Part shown: piece by piece, positions 8,333 to 18,238 of the stretch
Layout: each line of letters starts with the position of its first letter
How positions within the stretch are numbered: the stretch's first letter is position 1
Assembly (NCBI RefSeq): GCF_010500995.1
Contig: NZ_QVMK01000009.1
Span: 577 to 64,576 of the forward strand
DNA: 64,000 nt
Origin: Bacteroides sp. 224
GTDB lineage: Bacteria > Bacteroidota > Bacteroidia > Bacteroidales > Bacteroidaceae
Direction: 5' to 3'
Position numbers and translations under genes: made by a program
The notes under the pieces: model-generated
What the model saw: only the letters and a program-made list of their open reading frames with translations
Database searches by the model: none
Told to the model about the DNA's origin: nothing

Positions 8333-9667
8333 GCTGTTCCTAATGGAACAAAGATAAACATTTGAAAGCTATACACAACACTCAGAGCGTGTGGCGTCCT
8401 GCCGCTTCAGCTGTTCCTAATGGAACAAAGATAAACATTTGAAAGCTATACACAACCTGCATTCACACCACGTGAATTGATGCAAGGCTGTTCCTAATGG
8501 AACAAAGATAAACATTTGAAAGCTATACACAACATGAACAACAAAAAGAAATTAATCAAAAAAGCTGTTCCTAATGGAACAAAGATAAACATTTGAAAGC
8601 TATACACAACTGCAGCCTCCATTACTATTTCGCGAGTAATGCTGTTCCTAATGGAACAAAGATAAACATTTGAAAGCTATACACAACATGCTGCTGTAGT
8701 CCAAGTGTTAGCTGGAGGCTGTTCCTAATGGAACAAAGATAAACATTTGAAAGCTATACACAACTATAGCGATAGTCTCTACTTGCGAGGTACTGCTGTT
8801 CCTAATGGAACAAAGATAAACATTTGAAAGCTATACACAACTTTCAAGAACACCACTATCCACCCATTCAGCTGTTCCTAATGGAACAAAGATAAACATT
8901 TGAAAGCTATACACAACGTTCGATCAATGTATACTATATAAGACATTGCTGTTCCTAATGGAACAAAGATAAACATTTGAAAGCTATACACAACTTGATC
9001 TGTTTGCGGATATGGCTCCTATTAGCTGTTCCTAATGGAACAAAGATAAACATTTGAAAGCTATACACAACATTCTCCCCGTTGTAGTTCTGAACTCGTT
9101 GCTGTTCCTAATGGAACAAAGATAAACATTTGAAAGCTATACACAACATTTTGCCGACCGCAGGCTATCTATAGTCGCTGTTCCTAATGGAACAAAGATA
9201 AACATTTGAAAGCTATACACAACAACAAATTATATGGAACAAAAAGATGATGGGCTGTTCCTAATGGAACAAAGATAAACATTTGAAAGCTATACACAAC
9301 TACGCGCGCTGTAACAGTGTGCGATATGCGCTGTTCCTAATGGAACAAAGATAAACATTTGAAAGCTATACACAACAGTTTACTTAACACATAGCCACGT
9401 TTAACTGCTGTTCCTAATGGAACAAAGATAAACATTTGAAAGCTATACACAACGTTGTGGAAGAATAATAATTGATTTTTTTGCTGTTCCTAATGGAACA
9501 AAGATAAACATTTGAAAGCTATACACAACCGAGATTATGTGTACTTCTCTCGTATGCCCGCTGTTCCTAATGGAACAAAGATAAACATTTGAAAGCTATA
9601 CACAACGATCAACCCTATTCACTATCAGAATCAGGAGCTGTTCCTAATGGAACAAAGATAAACATTT
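8333..9667 (-). CRISPR. Type II-C CRISPR array, 17 full repeats plus one truncated, 17 spacers
   Basis: On the plus strand the 47-bp repeat begins GCTGTTCCTAATGG and ends GCTATACACAAC. Repeats start at 8333, 8410, 8487, 8564, 8641, 8718, 8795, 8871, 8948, 9025, 9101, 9177, 9254, 9330, 9407, 9483 and 9560, and read as identical. A truncated copy at 9637-9667 keeps the first 31 plus-strand bases. Spacers are 29 or 30 nt (17 in all) and all differ. Read on the minus strand the repeat begins GTTGTGTATAGC, matching the tracrRNA anti-repeat, so crRNAs are transcribed right to left toward the cas genes. The truncated repeat is at the upstream end in that direction. Confidence 0.98.
9653..9660 (-). 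promoter_or_regulatory. -7 box kept in the truncated terminal repeat (promoter motif present in every repeat)
   Basis: On the minus strand every full repeat has TTG at repeat bases 2-4, 19 nt, then TATCTTTG at bases 24-31, with 16 bases left before the spacer. This equals the Bacteroidetes promoter consensus. The truncated copy retains TATCTTTG but has no TTG at 19-21 nt upstream. Transcription would start near the repeat end and enter the neighbouring spacer. Repeat-borne promoters are established for Neisseria type II-C arrays; their use here is inferred. Confidence 0.6.
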
Positions 9668-9752
9668 TGTTCTCATTTAGATAAAATAACAACCCATCAA
9701 AAACATTTCCTCCCCTCCCCTTGTTTATTACCAATAACATCAAAACCATACC

Positions 9753-10427
9753 ATGTCAATACACGATTTTATATACACTTTCGTATCAGCTTTTGTAGCC
9801 CTGTTTCCTGTAACCAACCCTATAAGCAGTGGTTTTATTATTAATGGCTTTATTTCTGACCTAAACGATGATCAGCGCAAAATTGTCATCAAGAAAATTA
9901 TTATTAATTGTTTAGTTATAGGTATAGGCAGTTTGCTGATAGGCCGACTCATCCTCTTAATATTTAACCTTGCTATACCAGTTGTACAGCTTGCTGGGGG
10001 AATATTAATTTGTAAAACAGGTTTGGAATGGCTATCAGACACTTCATCATCGAAAGATGATACCAAAGAAGATGCTATCAATAAAATTAATCTGGAAGAA
10101 ATAGAAAAGAAAATATTTTATCCCATCTCCTTCCCTATTAGCTTGGGACCTGGAAGTATATCTGTTATCCTCACTCTCATAGCTTCTTCTACTGTAAAAG
10201 ATAACTTATTGGCAACAAGTATTAATTATGTATTAATAGCCTTAGTTATTGTTGCACTATGTGTTATTCTTTACCTATTCCTTACGGGAGGACAACGCAT
10301 GATGAAAAAGATTGGAAAGTCTGGAAATTTGGTTATTAATAAGATGGTAGCCTTCTTTACATTTTGCATTGGTTTGCAAATCATGGTAACAGGTATATCT
10401 AAAATTTTTCATTTAAATATTTTGTAA
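9753..10427 (+). CDS. MarC-family integral membrane protein
   Basis: 224 residues with about six hydrophobic segments. The N-terminus (FVSAFVALFPVTNPISSGFIINGF) matches the MarC/UPF0056 pattern with a conserved NP in the first membrane segment. A hydrophilic loop (about 85-115) precedes another conserved-looking segment, PISFPISLGPGSISVILTL. The cellular function of the family is unsettled; a link to multiple-antibiotic resistance was proposed and later questioned. It lies 85 nt beyond the CRISPR array and is transcribed away from it. No clear promoter box was seen upstream. Confidence 0.85.
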   Translation: MSIHDFIYTFVSAFVALFPVTNPISSGFIINGFISDLNDDQRKIVIKKIIINCLVIGIGSLLIGRLILLIFNLAIPVVQLAGGILICKTGLEWLSDTSSSKDDTKEDAINKINLEEIEKKIFYPISFPISLGPGSISVILTLIASSTVKDNLLATSINYVLIALVIVALCVILYLFLTGGQRMMKKIGKSGNLVINKMVAFFTFCIGLQIMVTGISKIFHLNIL

Positions 10428-10512
10428 AACACTATCACTCAATCAACTACAACCACAACATGCAACAAAATCAAATTTACACACATTCTAATATTTAATA
10501 AAATTAATTAAC

Positions 10513-10542
10513 TTGTTATTCATTGCACTTTCTGTAACTTTG
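10513..10542 (+). promoter_or_regulatory. Promoter of first AraC-family gene
   Basis: TTG at 10513-10515, 19 nt, TAACTTTG at 10535-10542: a textbook Bacteroidetes -33/-7 pair, 42 nt before the start codon. Confidence 0.7.
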
Positions 10543-10584
10543 TAAACCCTAAAAACGAAGACAAGCAAGAAAGAACCTATATTT

Positions 10585-11439
10585 ATGACTATTTTATATC
10601 CGCAGGAGCATTTTTCCTGCTACAATTATGAAAAAGGGCAGAATGCCGCACTTGAAATTTTGAAACGAGAAGCTGGTTATACCATTGTAAGAGACTTGGT
10701 AGACACTGAAATTGTTTTTATTATTGATGGACACTTTAAATTATCATACTCTAAATTTGTAAACTTAGATATCACCAAAGGAAAGATTTTGTTTTTCCCC
10801 CCAGGAAGTCATGTAAAAGCAGAAGTGACAGAAGATGCACATCTTATTATATGTAGAGTAAGGGGAATTCTCCAACTGTGTGAATGTTTGCCATTGGAAC
10901 ATCTTCATAAAGAATATGAAGAAAAGAAAAACAATGAGTTCTACATGTTGGATATAAACAAACGCATCTATAGTTTTATAGAAAATTTTGTTGACTATGT
11001 AAATGATGGTCTACGTTGTAATCACTTCTTTGCTACTAAAATGAAAGAGTTATTTTTCCTTTTAAGAGCCTATTACCAAAAAGAAGAGCTTGCAGCATTC
11101 TTTGCACCATTAATGAGTCGCGATGCCAAATTTATGAATCTAATGTATAAGAACTATCGCAATGTAAAAAGCGTACAAGAGCTTGCAGATATTGCCATGT
11201 ACAGTTCATCCGGATTTAAAAAACAATTCAACCGAGTATTCGGAACATCTGCATCAGAATGGCTTAGTGATCAAAAAGCGGCATTAGTATTTCAAGACCT
11301 AAACAATTCTGATTTGCATATCAAAGAGTTGGCTGATAAGCACGGATTCTCTTCGGTATCCTCGTTCACTAATTTCTGCCAGAATAAATTCGGTATTTCG
11401 CCCGGGCGAATAAGAAAACCAGCTGATAGAAAGCCGTAA
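10585..11439 (+). CDS. AraC-family transcriptional regulator (first of tandem pair)
   Basis: 284 residues. An N-terminal cupin-like sensor half (LVDTEIVFIIDGHFKLSYSKF ... ILFFPPGSHVKAEV) precedes a C-terminal AraC helix-turn-helix pair. In that pair VQELADIAMYSSSGFKKQFNRVFG is the first HTH and IKELADKHGFSSVSSFTNFCQNKFGISPGRIRK the second, ending in the usual SPGRIRK tail. Its ligand and targets are unknown. It is followed within about 100 nt by a strongly similar paralogue of identical length, indicating tandem duplication. It has its own promoter. Confidence 0.9.
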   Translation: MTILYPQEHFSCYNYEKGQNAALEILKREAGYTIVRDLVDTEIVFIIDGHFKLSYSKFVNLDITKGKILFFPPGSHVKAEVTEDAHLIICRVRGILQLCECLPLEHLHKEYEEKKNNEFYMLDINKRIYSFIENFVDYVNDGLRCNHFFATKMKELFFLLRAYYQKEELAAFFAPLMSRDAKFMNLMYKNYRNVKSVQELADIAMYSSSGFKKQFNRVFGTSASEWLSDQKAALVFQDLNNSDLHIKELADKHGFSSVSSFTNFCQNKFGISPGRIRKPADRKP

Positions 11440-11471
11440 AATCAAAAAGTAGCTATCTGCTATAAAAAAGT

Positions 11472-11498
11472 AACCCTCAGCATAAAAAACTGGGGGTT
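11472..11498 (+). terminator. Hairpin between the two AraC paralogues
   Basis: AACCCTCAG - CATAAAAAA - CTGGGGGTT forms a 9-bp stem with one G-U pair, followed by a loose T-rich stretch. A TACCTTTG box (11508-11515) follows at once, so the second gene probably has its own promoter, although no good -33 TTG is present. Confidence 0.5.
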
Positions 11499-11541
11499 AT
11501 CTGTTTCTACCTTTGCATGGCTAAAGAAAGAAATACAACCA

Positions 11542-12396
11542 ATGAAACTTCTATCCCCCCAAGAACATTTTTCTTGTTACAATTACGATAAAGGACAAAA
11601 TGCGGCACTTGAAATTTTAATGCAACCCACAGAATCCACCATCGAAAGAGACTTAGTCGACACAGAGATTGTGTTTGTTGTTGATGGACATTTTAAACTA
11701 TCGTTCTCCAAGTTTGTAGACTTGGATATTCCTAAAGGAAAAATATTATTCTTCCCTCCGGGAAGTCATATAAAAGCAGATTTCACAGATGAAACACATC
11801 TAATTATTTGCCGAACCAGAGGAATATTTCAATTATGTGAGTGCCTACCCATAGAATATCTTTATAACACATACGGAAACAAGAAAAGCAATCGTTTTCA
11901 AATGCTTGATATTAATGAAAGGATTTATCGTTATATAGACGACTTTGTACAATGTGTAAACGACGGTTTGTACTGCACCTACTATTTTAGCACTAAGATA
12001 AAGGAACTTTTCTTTCTTTTAAGAGCCTACTACAGTAAAGAAGACTTAGCTGCCTTTTTCGAACCTCTTATGAGTCCCAACTCTCGATTTATGGATTTAA
12101 TGTATAAAAACCATCGAAAGGTGAAAAATGTACAAGAACTTGCTCAGATATCCATGTATAGCTCATCAGGATTTAAGAAACAATTTAGCAAAGTATTTGG
12201 AACATCTGCTTCAGAATGGTTAAGAGAACAAAAAGCCGCGCTAATTTTTCAGGATCTAAATAACTCTTCATTAAACATAAAAGAGCTGGCCGATAAATAT
12301 CAATTTTCATCCGTATCTTCTTTCAGCACTTTTTGCCAAGGAAAATTTGGCATTTCACCCGGCAAAATAAGAAAAAAGCAGTCTAAAAAAGAATAG
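11542..12396 (+). CDS. AraC-family transcriptional regulator (second of tandem pair)
   Basis: 284 residues, colinear with the preceding gene and highly similar throughout, both in the sensor half (LVDTEIVFVVDGHFKLSFSKF) and in the HTH half (VQELAQISMYSSSGFKKQFSKVFG, IKELADKYQFSSVSSFSTFCQGKFGISPGKIRK). Differences concentrate in the N-terminal half around residues 115-160, so the two may respond to different signals while sharing DNA sites. A tandem repeat array lies downstream, before pheS. Confidence 0.9.
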   Translation: MKLLSPQEHFSCYNYDKGQNAALEILMQPTESTIERDLVDTEIVFVVDGHFKLSFSKFVDLDIPKGKILFFPPGSHIKADFTDETHLIICRTRGIFQLCECLPIEYLYNTYGNKKSNRFQMLDINERIYRYIDDFVQCVNDGLYCTYYFSTKIKELFFLLRAYYSKEDLAAFFEPLMSPNSRFMDLMYKNHRKVKNVQELAQISMYSSSGFKKQFSKVFGTSASEWLREQKAALIFQDLNNSSLNIKELADKYQFSSVSSFSTFCQGKFGISPGKIRKKQSKKE

Positions 12397-12484
12397 CAAA
12401 AAAAGCATCCCCAGTTAATTCTATAATTCATTCGTTGCATGGTTGTAACACATAATATATGATGCTTCTTATGCCTGGTTTTTC

Positions 12485-12594
12485 CACGGCCGCAGCAAAG
12501 TTTTGTCACGGCCGTGGAAAACTCTTGTTGCGGCCGCAGCAGAATCTTGTTACGGCCTTGGCAAAATCTCGTTACGGCCGTAGCAAAATCTTGC
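12485..12594. repeat. Tandem array A: five 22-bp units with CGGCCG cores
   Basis: Five consecutive 22-bp units begin at 12485, 12507, 12529, 12551 and 12573. Each has a (C/T)(A/G)CGGCC core and a tail like GCAAAATCTTGT. Four units contain the palindrome CGGCCG. The array starts 88 nt after the stop of the AraC gene. A small open frame across it (12459-12662) is judged spurious. Confidence 0.85.
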
Positions 12595-12640
12595 TAAAGC
12601 AATTAAAAATATGCCGCAGGGGAAAATTATTCAACGAAGA

Positions 12641-12673
12641 TTGGGTAAAATCAGTTAGTTGATGTTATCTTTG
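12641..12673 (+). promoter_or_regulatory. Probable pheS promoter
   Basis: TATCTTTG at 12666-12673 fits the -7 box. A TTG at 12641-12643 is 22 nt upstream, slightly longer than the usual spacing. The start codon is at 12719. Confidence 0.5.
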
Positions 12674-12718
12674 CATAACTTTTTTTTTAATCAGAACTGA
12701 ACAAGCATTCAAAAAGAT

Positions 12719-13738
12719 ATGATAACTAAGATTAAACAACTTCTCGAAGAAGTAGAAGCACTAAAAGCTTCTAGTGCTGAAGAGCTTGAAGCTCTGCGCA
12801 TTAAGTACCTTAGTAAAAAGGGAGCCATTAATGACTTGATGGCCGATTTTCGAAATGTAGCTGCCGATCAAAAGAAAGAAGTCGGTATGAGGTTGAACGA
12901 GCTGAAGACCAAAGCACAGGAGAGAATCAACGTATTAAAAGAACAATTCGAAAGCAACGACAGCGGAAAAGACGAATTGGATTTAACCCGTTCGGCCTAT
13001 CCCGTTAAATTAGGAACGCGCCATCCGATTACAATCGTCAGAAACGAAGCAATCGATATATTCAACCGTTTAGGATTCAGCATAGCCGAAGGTCCTGAAA
13101 TTGAAGATGACTGGCATGTGTTCTCTGCTTTGAACTTTGCCGAAGATCATCCGGCACGTGATATGCAGGATACATTCTTTATCGAAGCACATCCGGATAT
13201 TGTATTGCGTACTCATACTTCTTCCGTACAAGTTCGCGTGATGGACAAGATGGAACCTCCTATCCGTATTATCTGTCCGGGACGTGTATATCGTAACGAA
13301 GCTATCAGCTACCGTGCACACTGTTTCTTTCATCAGATCGAAGCTTTGTATATAGATAAAGATGTATCATTCACCGATTTAAAACAAGTTCTTTTGTTGT
13401 TTGCCAAAGAAATGTTCGGAAGCGAAACGCAAATACGCTTGCGCCCTTCTTATTTTCCTTTCACAGAGCCAAGTGCCGAAATGGATATCAGCTGTAACAT
13501 CTGTGGTGGAAAAGGTTGTCCATTCTGTAAGCACACAGGCTGGGTTGAGATTCTGGGTTGTGGTATGGTTGACCCTAATGTATTGGAAGCATCAGGTATC
13601 GACAGTAAAGTATATACCGGTTATGCACTTGGCATGGGTATTGAGCGTATTACCAATCTGAAATATCAGGTAAAAGACCTTCGAATGTTCTCGGAAAATG
13701 ATATTCGTTTCCTAAAAGAGTTCGAAAGCGCATACTAA
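12719..13738 (+). CDS. pheS: Phenylalanine-tRNA ligase alpha subunit
   Basis: 339 residues, normal for PheS. It charges tRNA-Phe as an alpha2-beta2 enzyme with PheT, which is not in this window. An N-terminal coiled coil (about 1-85) binds tRNA. The class II catalytic core is visible as ARDMQDTF, LRTHTSSVQVRVM, GRVYRNE, FHQIEAL (motif 2 region) and GYALGMGIERI (motif 3). pheS and the following MFS, nth and pgk genes are in the same direction. Confidence 0.97.
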   Translation: MITKIKQLLEEVEALKASSAEELEALRIKYLSKKGAINDLMADFRNVAADQKKEVGMRLNELKTKAQERINVLKEQFESNDSGKDELDLTRSAYPVKLGTRHPITIVRNEAIDIFNRLGFSIAEGPEIEDDWHVFSALNFAEDHPARDMQDTFFIEAHPDIVLRTHTSSVQVRVMDKMEPPIRIICPGRVYRNEAISYRAHCFFHQIEALYIDKDVSFTDLKQVLLLFAKEMFGSETQIRLRPSYFPFTEPSAEMDISCNICGGKGCPFCKHTGWVEILGCGMVDPNVLEASGIDSKVYTGYALGMGIERITNLKYQVKDLRMFSENDIRFLKEFESAY

Positions 13739-13740
13739 AT

Positions 13741-15089
<1,349 letters not shown>

Positions 15090-15091
15090 TT

Positions 15092-15778
15092 ATGACAAAG
15101 AAAGAACGTTACCAAAAAGTGATTGCTTGGTTTCAGACCAATATGCCTGTAGCCAAAACAGAACTTCACTACCACAATCCTTATGAATTATTGGTAGCTG
15201 TAATTCTCTCTGCCCAATGCACAGACAAGCGAGTAAATATGATTACTCCCCCACTTCTTAAAGATTACCCTACTGCGGAAGCAATGGCAGCGGCTACCCC
15301 TGAAGTTATTTATGAATATATTAAAAGCATATCTTATCCTAATAACAAATCGAAACACCTGGTAGGAATGGCATGTATGCTGGTAAACGACTTCAATGGC
15401 GAAGTACCGGACACACTGGAAGAATTAATAAAACTACCGGGAGTAGGTAGAAAAACAGCCAACGTTATTCAATCCGTGGTATTTAATAAAGCAGCAATGG
15501 CGGTAGATACTCACGTTTTTCGCGTATCAAACCGTATAGGACTTACCACCAACTCCAAAACTCCGCTGGCTACCGAAAAGGAATTAATAAAATACATTCC
15601 AACCGAATTGGTGTCCATTGCGCATCACTGGCTGATTCTGCATGGAAGATATATCTGTCAGGCAAGAACTCCAAAATGTGACAAGTGTGGTTTGCAAATG
15701 ATGTGTAAATATTACTGTGACACTTATAAAGTACATAAAGAGAAGCCAAAAGCTGCGAAGAAAATAATAAATTCATAG
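15092..15778 (+). CDS. nth: Endonuclease III
   Basis: 228 residues. A DNA glycosylase/AP lyase of base-excision repair that removes oxidised pyrimidines. The helix-hairpin-helix is LPGVGRKTANVI with the catalytic lysine. The catalytic aspartate is in VDTHVFRV. The [4Fe-4S] cluster ligands are spaced C-x6-C-x2-C-x5-C in CQARTPKCDKCGLQMMC. All essential residues are present. It starts 2 nt after the MFS gene and is probably cotranscribed. Confidence 0.97.
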   Translation: MTKKERYQKVIAWFQTNMPVAKTELHYHNPYELLVAVILSAQCTDKRVNMITPPLLKDYPTAEAMAAATPEVIYEYIKSISYPNNKSKHLVGMACMLVNDFNGEVPDTLEELIKLPGVGRKTANVIQSVVFNKAAMAVDTHVFRVSNRIGLTTNSKTPLATEKELIKYIPTELVSIAHHWLILHGRYICQARTPKCDKCGLQMMCKYYCDTYKVHKEKPKAAKKIINS

Positions 15779-15798
15779 CAAAAAATAGAAATAAACAT

Positions 15799-15806
15799 TA
15801 ACTTTG
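15799..15806 (+). promoter_or_regulatory. -7 box upstream of pgk
   Basis: TAACTTTG fits TAnnTTTG and lies 51 nt before the pgk start. No TTG at 19-21 nt was found, so the call rests on the -7 box alone. Confidence 0.4.
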
Positions 15807-15857
15807 CGGACTGTTAATCAAAATGGAATTACATTTTTAAATAAACAATAGAGTATT

Positions 15858-17117
15858 ATGCAGACAATTGACAATTACAACTTTGCAGGCAAAAAGGCAT
15901 TCGTCAGAGTTGACTTCAATGTACCTTTGGACGAAAATTTCAACATTACGGATGACACCCGTATCCGTGCTGCTCTTCCTACTTTAAAGAAAATCTTAAA
16001 AGATGGCGGTAGCATAATCATCGGTTCACACTTAGGTCGTCCTAAAGGACCTACTGATAAATTCTCCTTGAAACATATTACCGGTCATGTATCCGAATTG
16101 TTGGGAGTAGATGTTCAGTTTGCCAATGACTGCATGAGTGAAGAAGCTGCTGTTAAAGCTGCTGCTCTTCAACCGGGCGAAGTATTAGTGCTCGAAAATC
16201 TTCGTTTCTATGCGGAAGAAGAAGGCAAACCAAGAGGACTTGCCGACGACGCTACAGACGAAGAAAAAGCTGCTGCTAAGAAAGCTGTAAAAGAAAGCCA
16301 AAAAGAATTCACTAAGAAATTGGCTTCTTATGCCGACTGTTATGTAAATGATGCATTCGGAACTGCACACCGTGCACATGCTTCTACAGCTCTTATCGCA
16401 CAATACTTCGATGTCAACAACAAAATGTTTGGTTATTTGATGGAGAAAGAAGTGACAGCTGTAAACAAAGTATTGAACGACATCAAACGTCCGTTTACTG
16501 CTATCATGGGAGGTTCTAAAGTATCTTCTAAGATTGAAATCATTGAAAACCTGATGGACAAGGTGGATAACCTAATTATTACCGGCGGGATGACTTTCAC
16601 CTTCGAGAAAGCCATGGGCGGACAAATTGGTCTTTCACTTTGCGAAGAAGACAAATTAGATCTGGCACTTGACCTCATGAAAAAAGCCAAAGAAAAAGGT
16701 GTAAACCTTGTATTGGCTACCGATGCCAGAATTGCCGATAAATTCTCTAATGACGCGAATGTGAAATTAGCAGAATCTAATGAAATTCCTGATGGATGGC
16801 AAGGTCTTGACATCGGCCCTAAATCAGAAGTATTATTTGCCAAAGTAATTAATGAATCAAAAACAATTCTTTGGAATGGTCCTGCCGGCGTATTCGAATT
16901 CGATAAATTTGCCGAAGGTTCAAAAGCAATTGGTTTGGCAGTTGCCGAAGCTACTAAGAATGGAGCATTCTCACTTGTAGGTGGTGGTGACTCTGTAGCT
17001 TGTGTAAACAAATTCGGTTTGGCCGATCAGGTTTCTTATGTATCTACCGGTGGTGGTGCATTGCTCGAAGCTATCGAAGGCAAAAAACTTCCAGGTATTG
17101 CCGCTATCGAAGAGTAA
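15858..17117 (+). CDS. pgk: Phosphoglycerate kinase
   Basis: 419 residues. It catalyses the ATP-forming step of glycolysis from 1,3-bisphosphoglycerate. Signature segments: [26 protein letters not shown] near the N-terminus, [42 protein letters not shown], and the C-terminal nucleotide-binding [10 protein letters not shown] and [13 protein letters not shown]. The length and motifs are complete. A strong terminator follows. Confidence 0.98.
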   Translation: MQTIDNYNFAGKKAFVRVDFNVPLDENFNITDDTRIRAALPTLKKILKDGGSIIIGSHLGRPKGPTDKFSLKHITGHVSELLGVDVQFANDCMSEEAAVKAAALQPGEVLVLENLRFYAEEEGKPRGLADDATDEEKAAAKKAVKESQKEFTKKLASYADCYVNDAFGTAHRAHASTALIAQYFDVNNKMFGYLMEKEVTAVNKVLNDIKRPFTAIMGGSKVSSKIEIIENLMDKVDNLIITGGMTFTFEKAMGGQIGLSLCEEDKLDLALDLMKKAKEKGVNLVLATDARIADKFSNDANVKLAESNEIPDGWQGLDIGPKSEVLFAKVINESKTILWNGPAGVFEFDKFAEGSKAIGLAVAEATKNGAFSLVGGGDSVACVNKFGLADQVSYVSTGGGALLEAIEGKKLPGIAAIEE

Positions 17118-17138
17118 TTTTATTCTTTACTTATACAG

Positions 17139-17172
17139 AAAGGCAACCCCAATTGAGGTTGCCTTTCCCTTT
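17139..17172 (+). terminator. Terminator after pgk
   Basis: AAAGGCAACC (17139-17148), an 8-nt loop, GGTTGCCTTT (17157-17166), then CCCTTTT. A perfect 10-bp stem 22 nt after the pgk stop. Confidence 0.85.
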
Positions 17173-17202
17173 TATCAAATGTCTTTCGGTTATATAGCAA
17201 TC

Positions 17203-18153
17203 ATGAAAAGATCTGGCTTTATATTCTCTCTTATTATTTTATTCTTCTCTTGTCAAACCCCAAAGACCAAGGAAGAAAGATACACAGACTTAAAACCGCT
17301 TAAATTAGGTGCAATGTCCTCCATGGACTACCTTCCATTTGTTATCGCAGAAAAACAAGGTATGTATGATTCATTGGGATTAGACTTAACCATTGTCAAA
17401 TTCTTCTCTGCCAATGAACGTGATGCCGCCTTTCAATCCGGGAGTATAGACGGAACTGTTATAGATTACACGGGAGCAGCCTTACAACATGCCAATGGTA
17501 TTCCTCTTGGGATTGTGATGAAGAATGATGGTTACTTTCATCTTATCGCAGGAAAGAATAAGAACATTCATACAGTAGAGGAATTAAAAGGGAAAAATGT
17601 AGCAGTATCTCGTAATACGGTTATTGAATACAGTACAGATCAGGTATTAGCCCAAGCCGGTATTCCTGTCAACGACATAAATAAACCCGAAATAAACAAG
17701 ATTCCTCTCCGACTTGAAATGCTTCAAAACGGACAAATTGATGCTTCTATCTTCCCCGATCCTTTTGCTACCATTGCTATTAAGAATGGGCACAGTTCAT
17801 TAACTACCACACAAAATTTGGGTATTTCCGTCACAGGAACCATGTTTACTGCAAAAGCCCTCCAAGATAAAAGAAGAGAAATAGAAGTATTAATTAAAGG
17901 ATATAACGAAGCTGTAGAATATATGAATAGCCACGCACAAAGCGAGTGGGCTAATATATTGATAGAAGACGCAGGAATACCCGAAGGATTAACCAACAGT
18001 GTAACACTTCCCAAATACAAAGAAGCGACTCTTCCTTCTGAAAAAGACCTGACTTATACCATAGAATGGCTAAAAGGCAAGAATCTGATAGCTCCTGACT
18101 ATTTGGGAGAGAATCTGGTCGATACAATTAAAGGCATAAAATTCGGAAAGTGA
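17203..18153 (+). CDS. ABC-type substrate-binding lipoprotein (NMT1/SsuA-like)
   Basis: 316 residues from ATG 17203. A signal peptide with a lipobox-like FFSC is followed by a periplasmic binding fold: KLGAMSSMDYLPFVIAEKQGMYDSLGLDLTIVKF, then DGTVIDYTGAALQHANG and GKNVAVSRNTVIEYSTDQVLAQAGI. This is the pattern of the NMT1/SsuA/TauA-type solute-binding family. The ligand is unknown. No ABC permease or ATPase gene is adjacent; a porin gene follows. A longer frame begins upstream inside pgk but would cross the terminator, so the ATG just before the signal peptide was chosen. Confidence 0.8.
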   Translation: MKRSGFIFSLIILFFSCQTPKTKEERYTDLKPLKLGAMSSMDYLPFVIAEKQGMYDSLGLDLTIVKFFSANERDAAFQSGSIDGTVIDYTGAALQHANGIPLGIVMKNDGYFHLIAGKNKNIHTVEELKGKNVAVSRNTVIEYSTDQVLAQAGIPVNDINKPEINKIPLRLEMLQNGQIDASIFPDPFATIAIKNGHSSLTTTQNLGISVTGTMFTAKALQDKRREIEVLIKGYNEAVEYMNSHAQSEWANILIEDAGIPEGLTNSVTLPKYKEATLPSEKDLTYTIEWLKGKNLIAPDYLGENLVDTIKGIKFGK

Positions 18154-18238
18154 GTACGGTAAGTATACATACATCTGAATGTCTACGGAATACGTTATGT
18201 AAATGGAAATCAAACCTATAAATGACTTTAAATTAAAA

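Noticed and set aside
8380-9636. Spacers as self-targeting sequences
   Set aside because: No spacer was seen to match another part of this window by reading; a genome and phage database search would be needed.
12459-12662. 67-residue open frame on plus
   Set aside because: Lies entirely on the 22-bp tandem array; no protein family pattern, no start-site context.
16433-17011. 192-residue open frame on minus within pgk
   Set aside because: Opposite a highly conserved pgk gene; serine-rich shadow translation.
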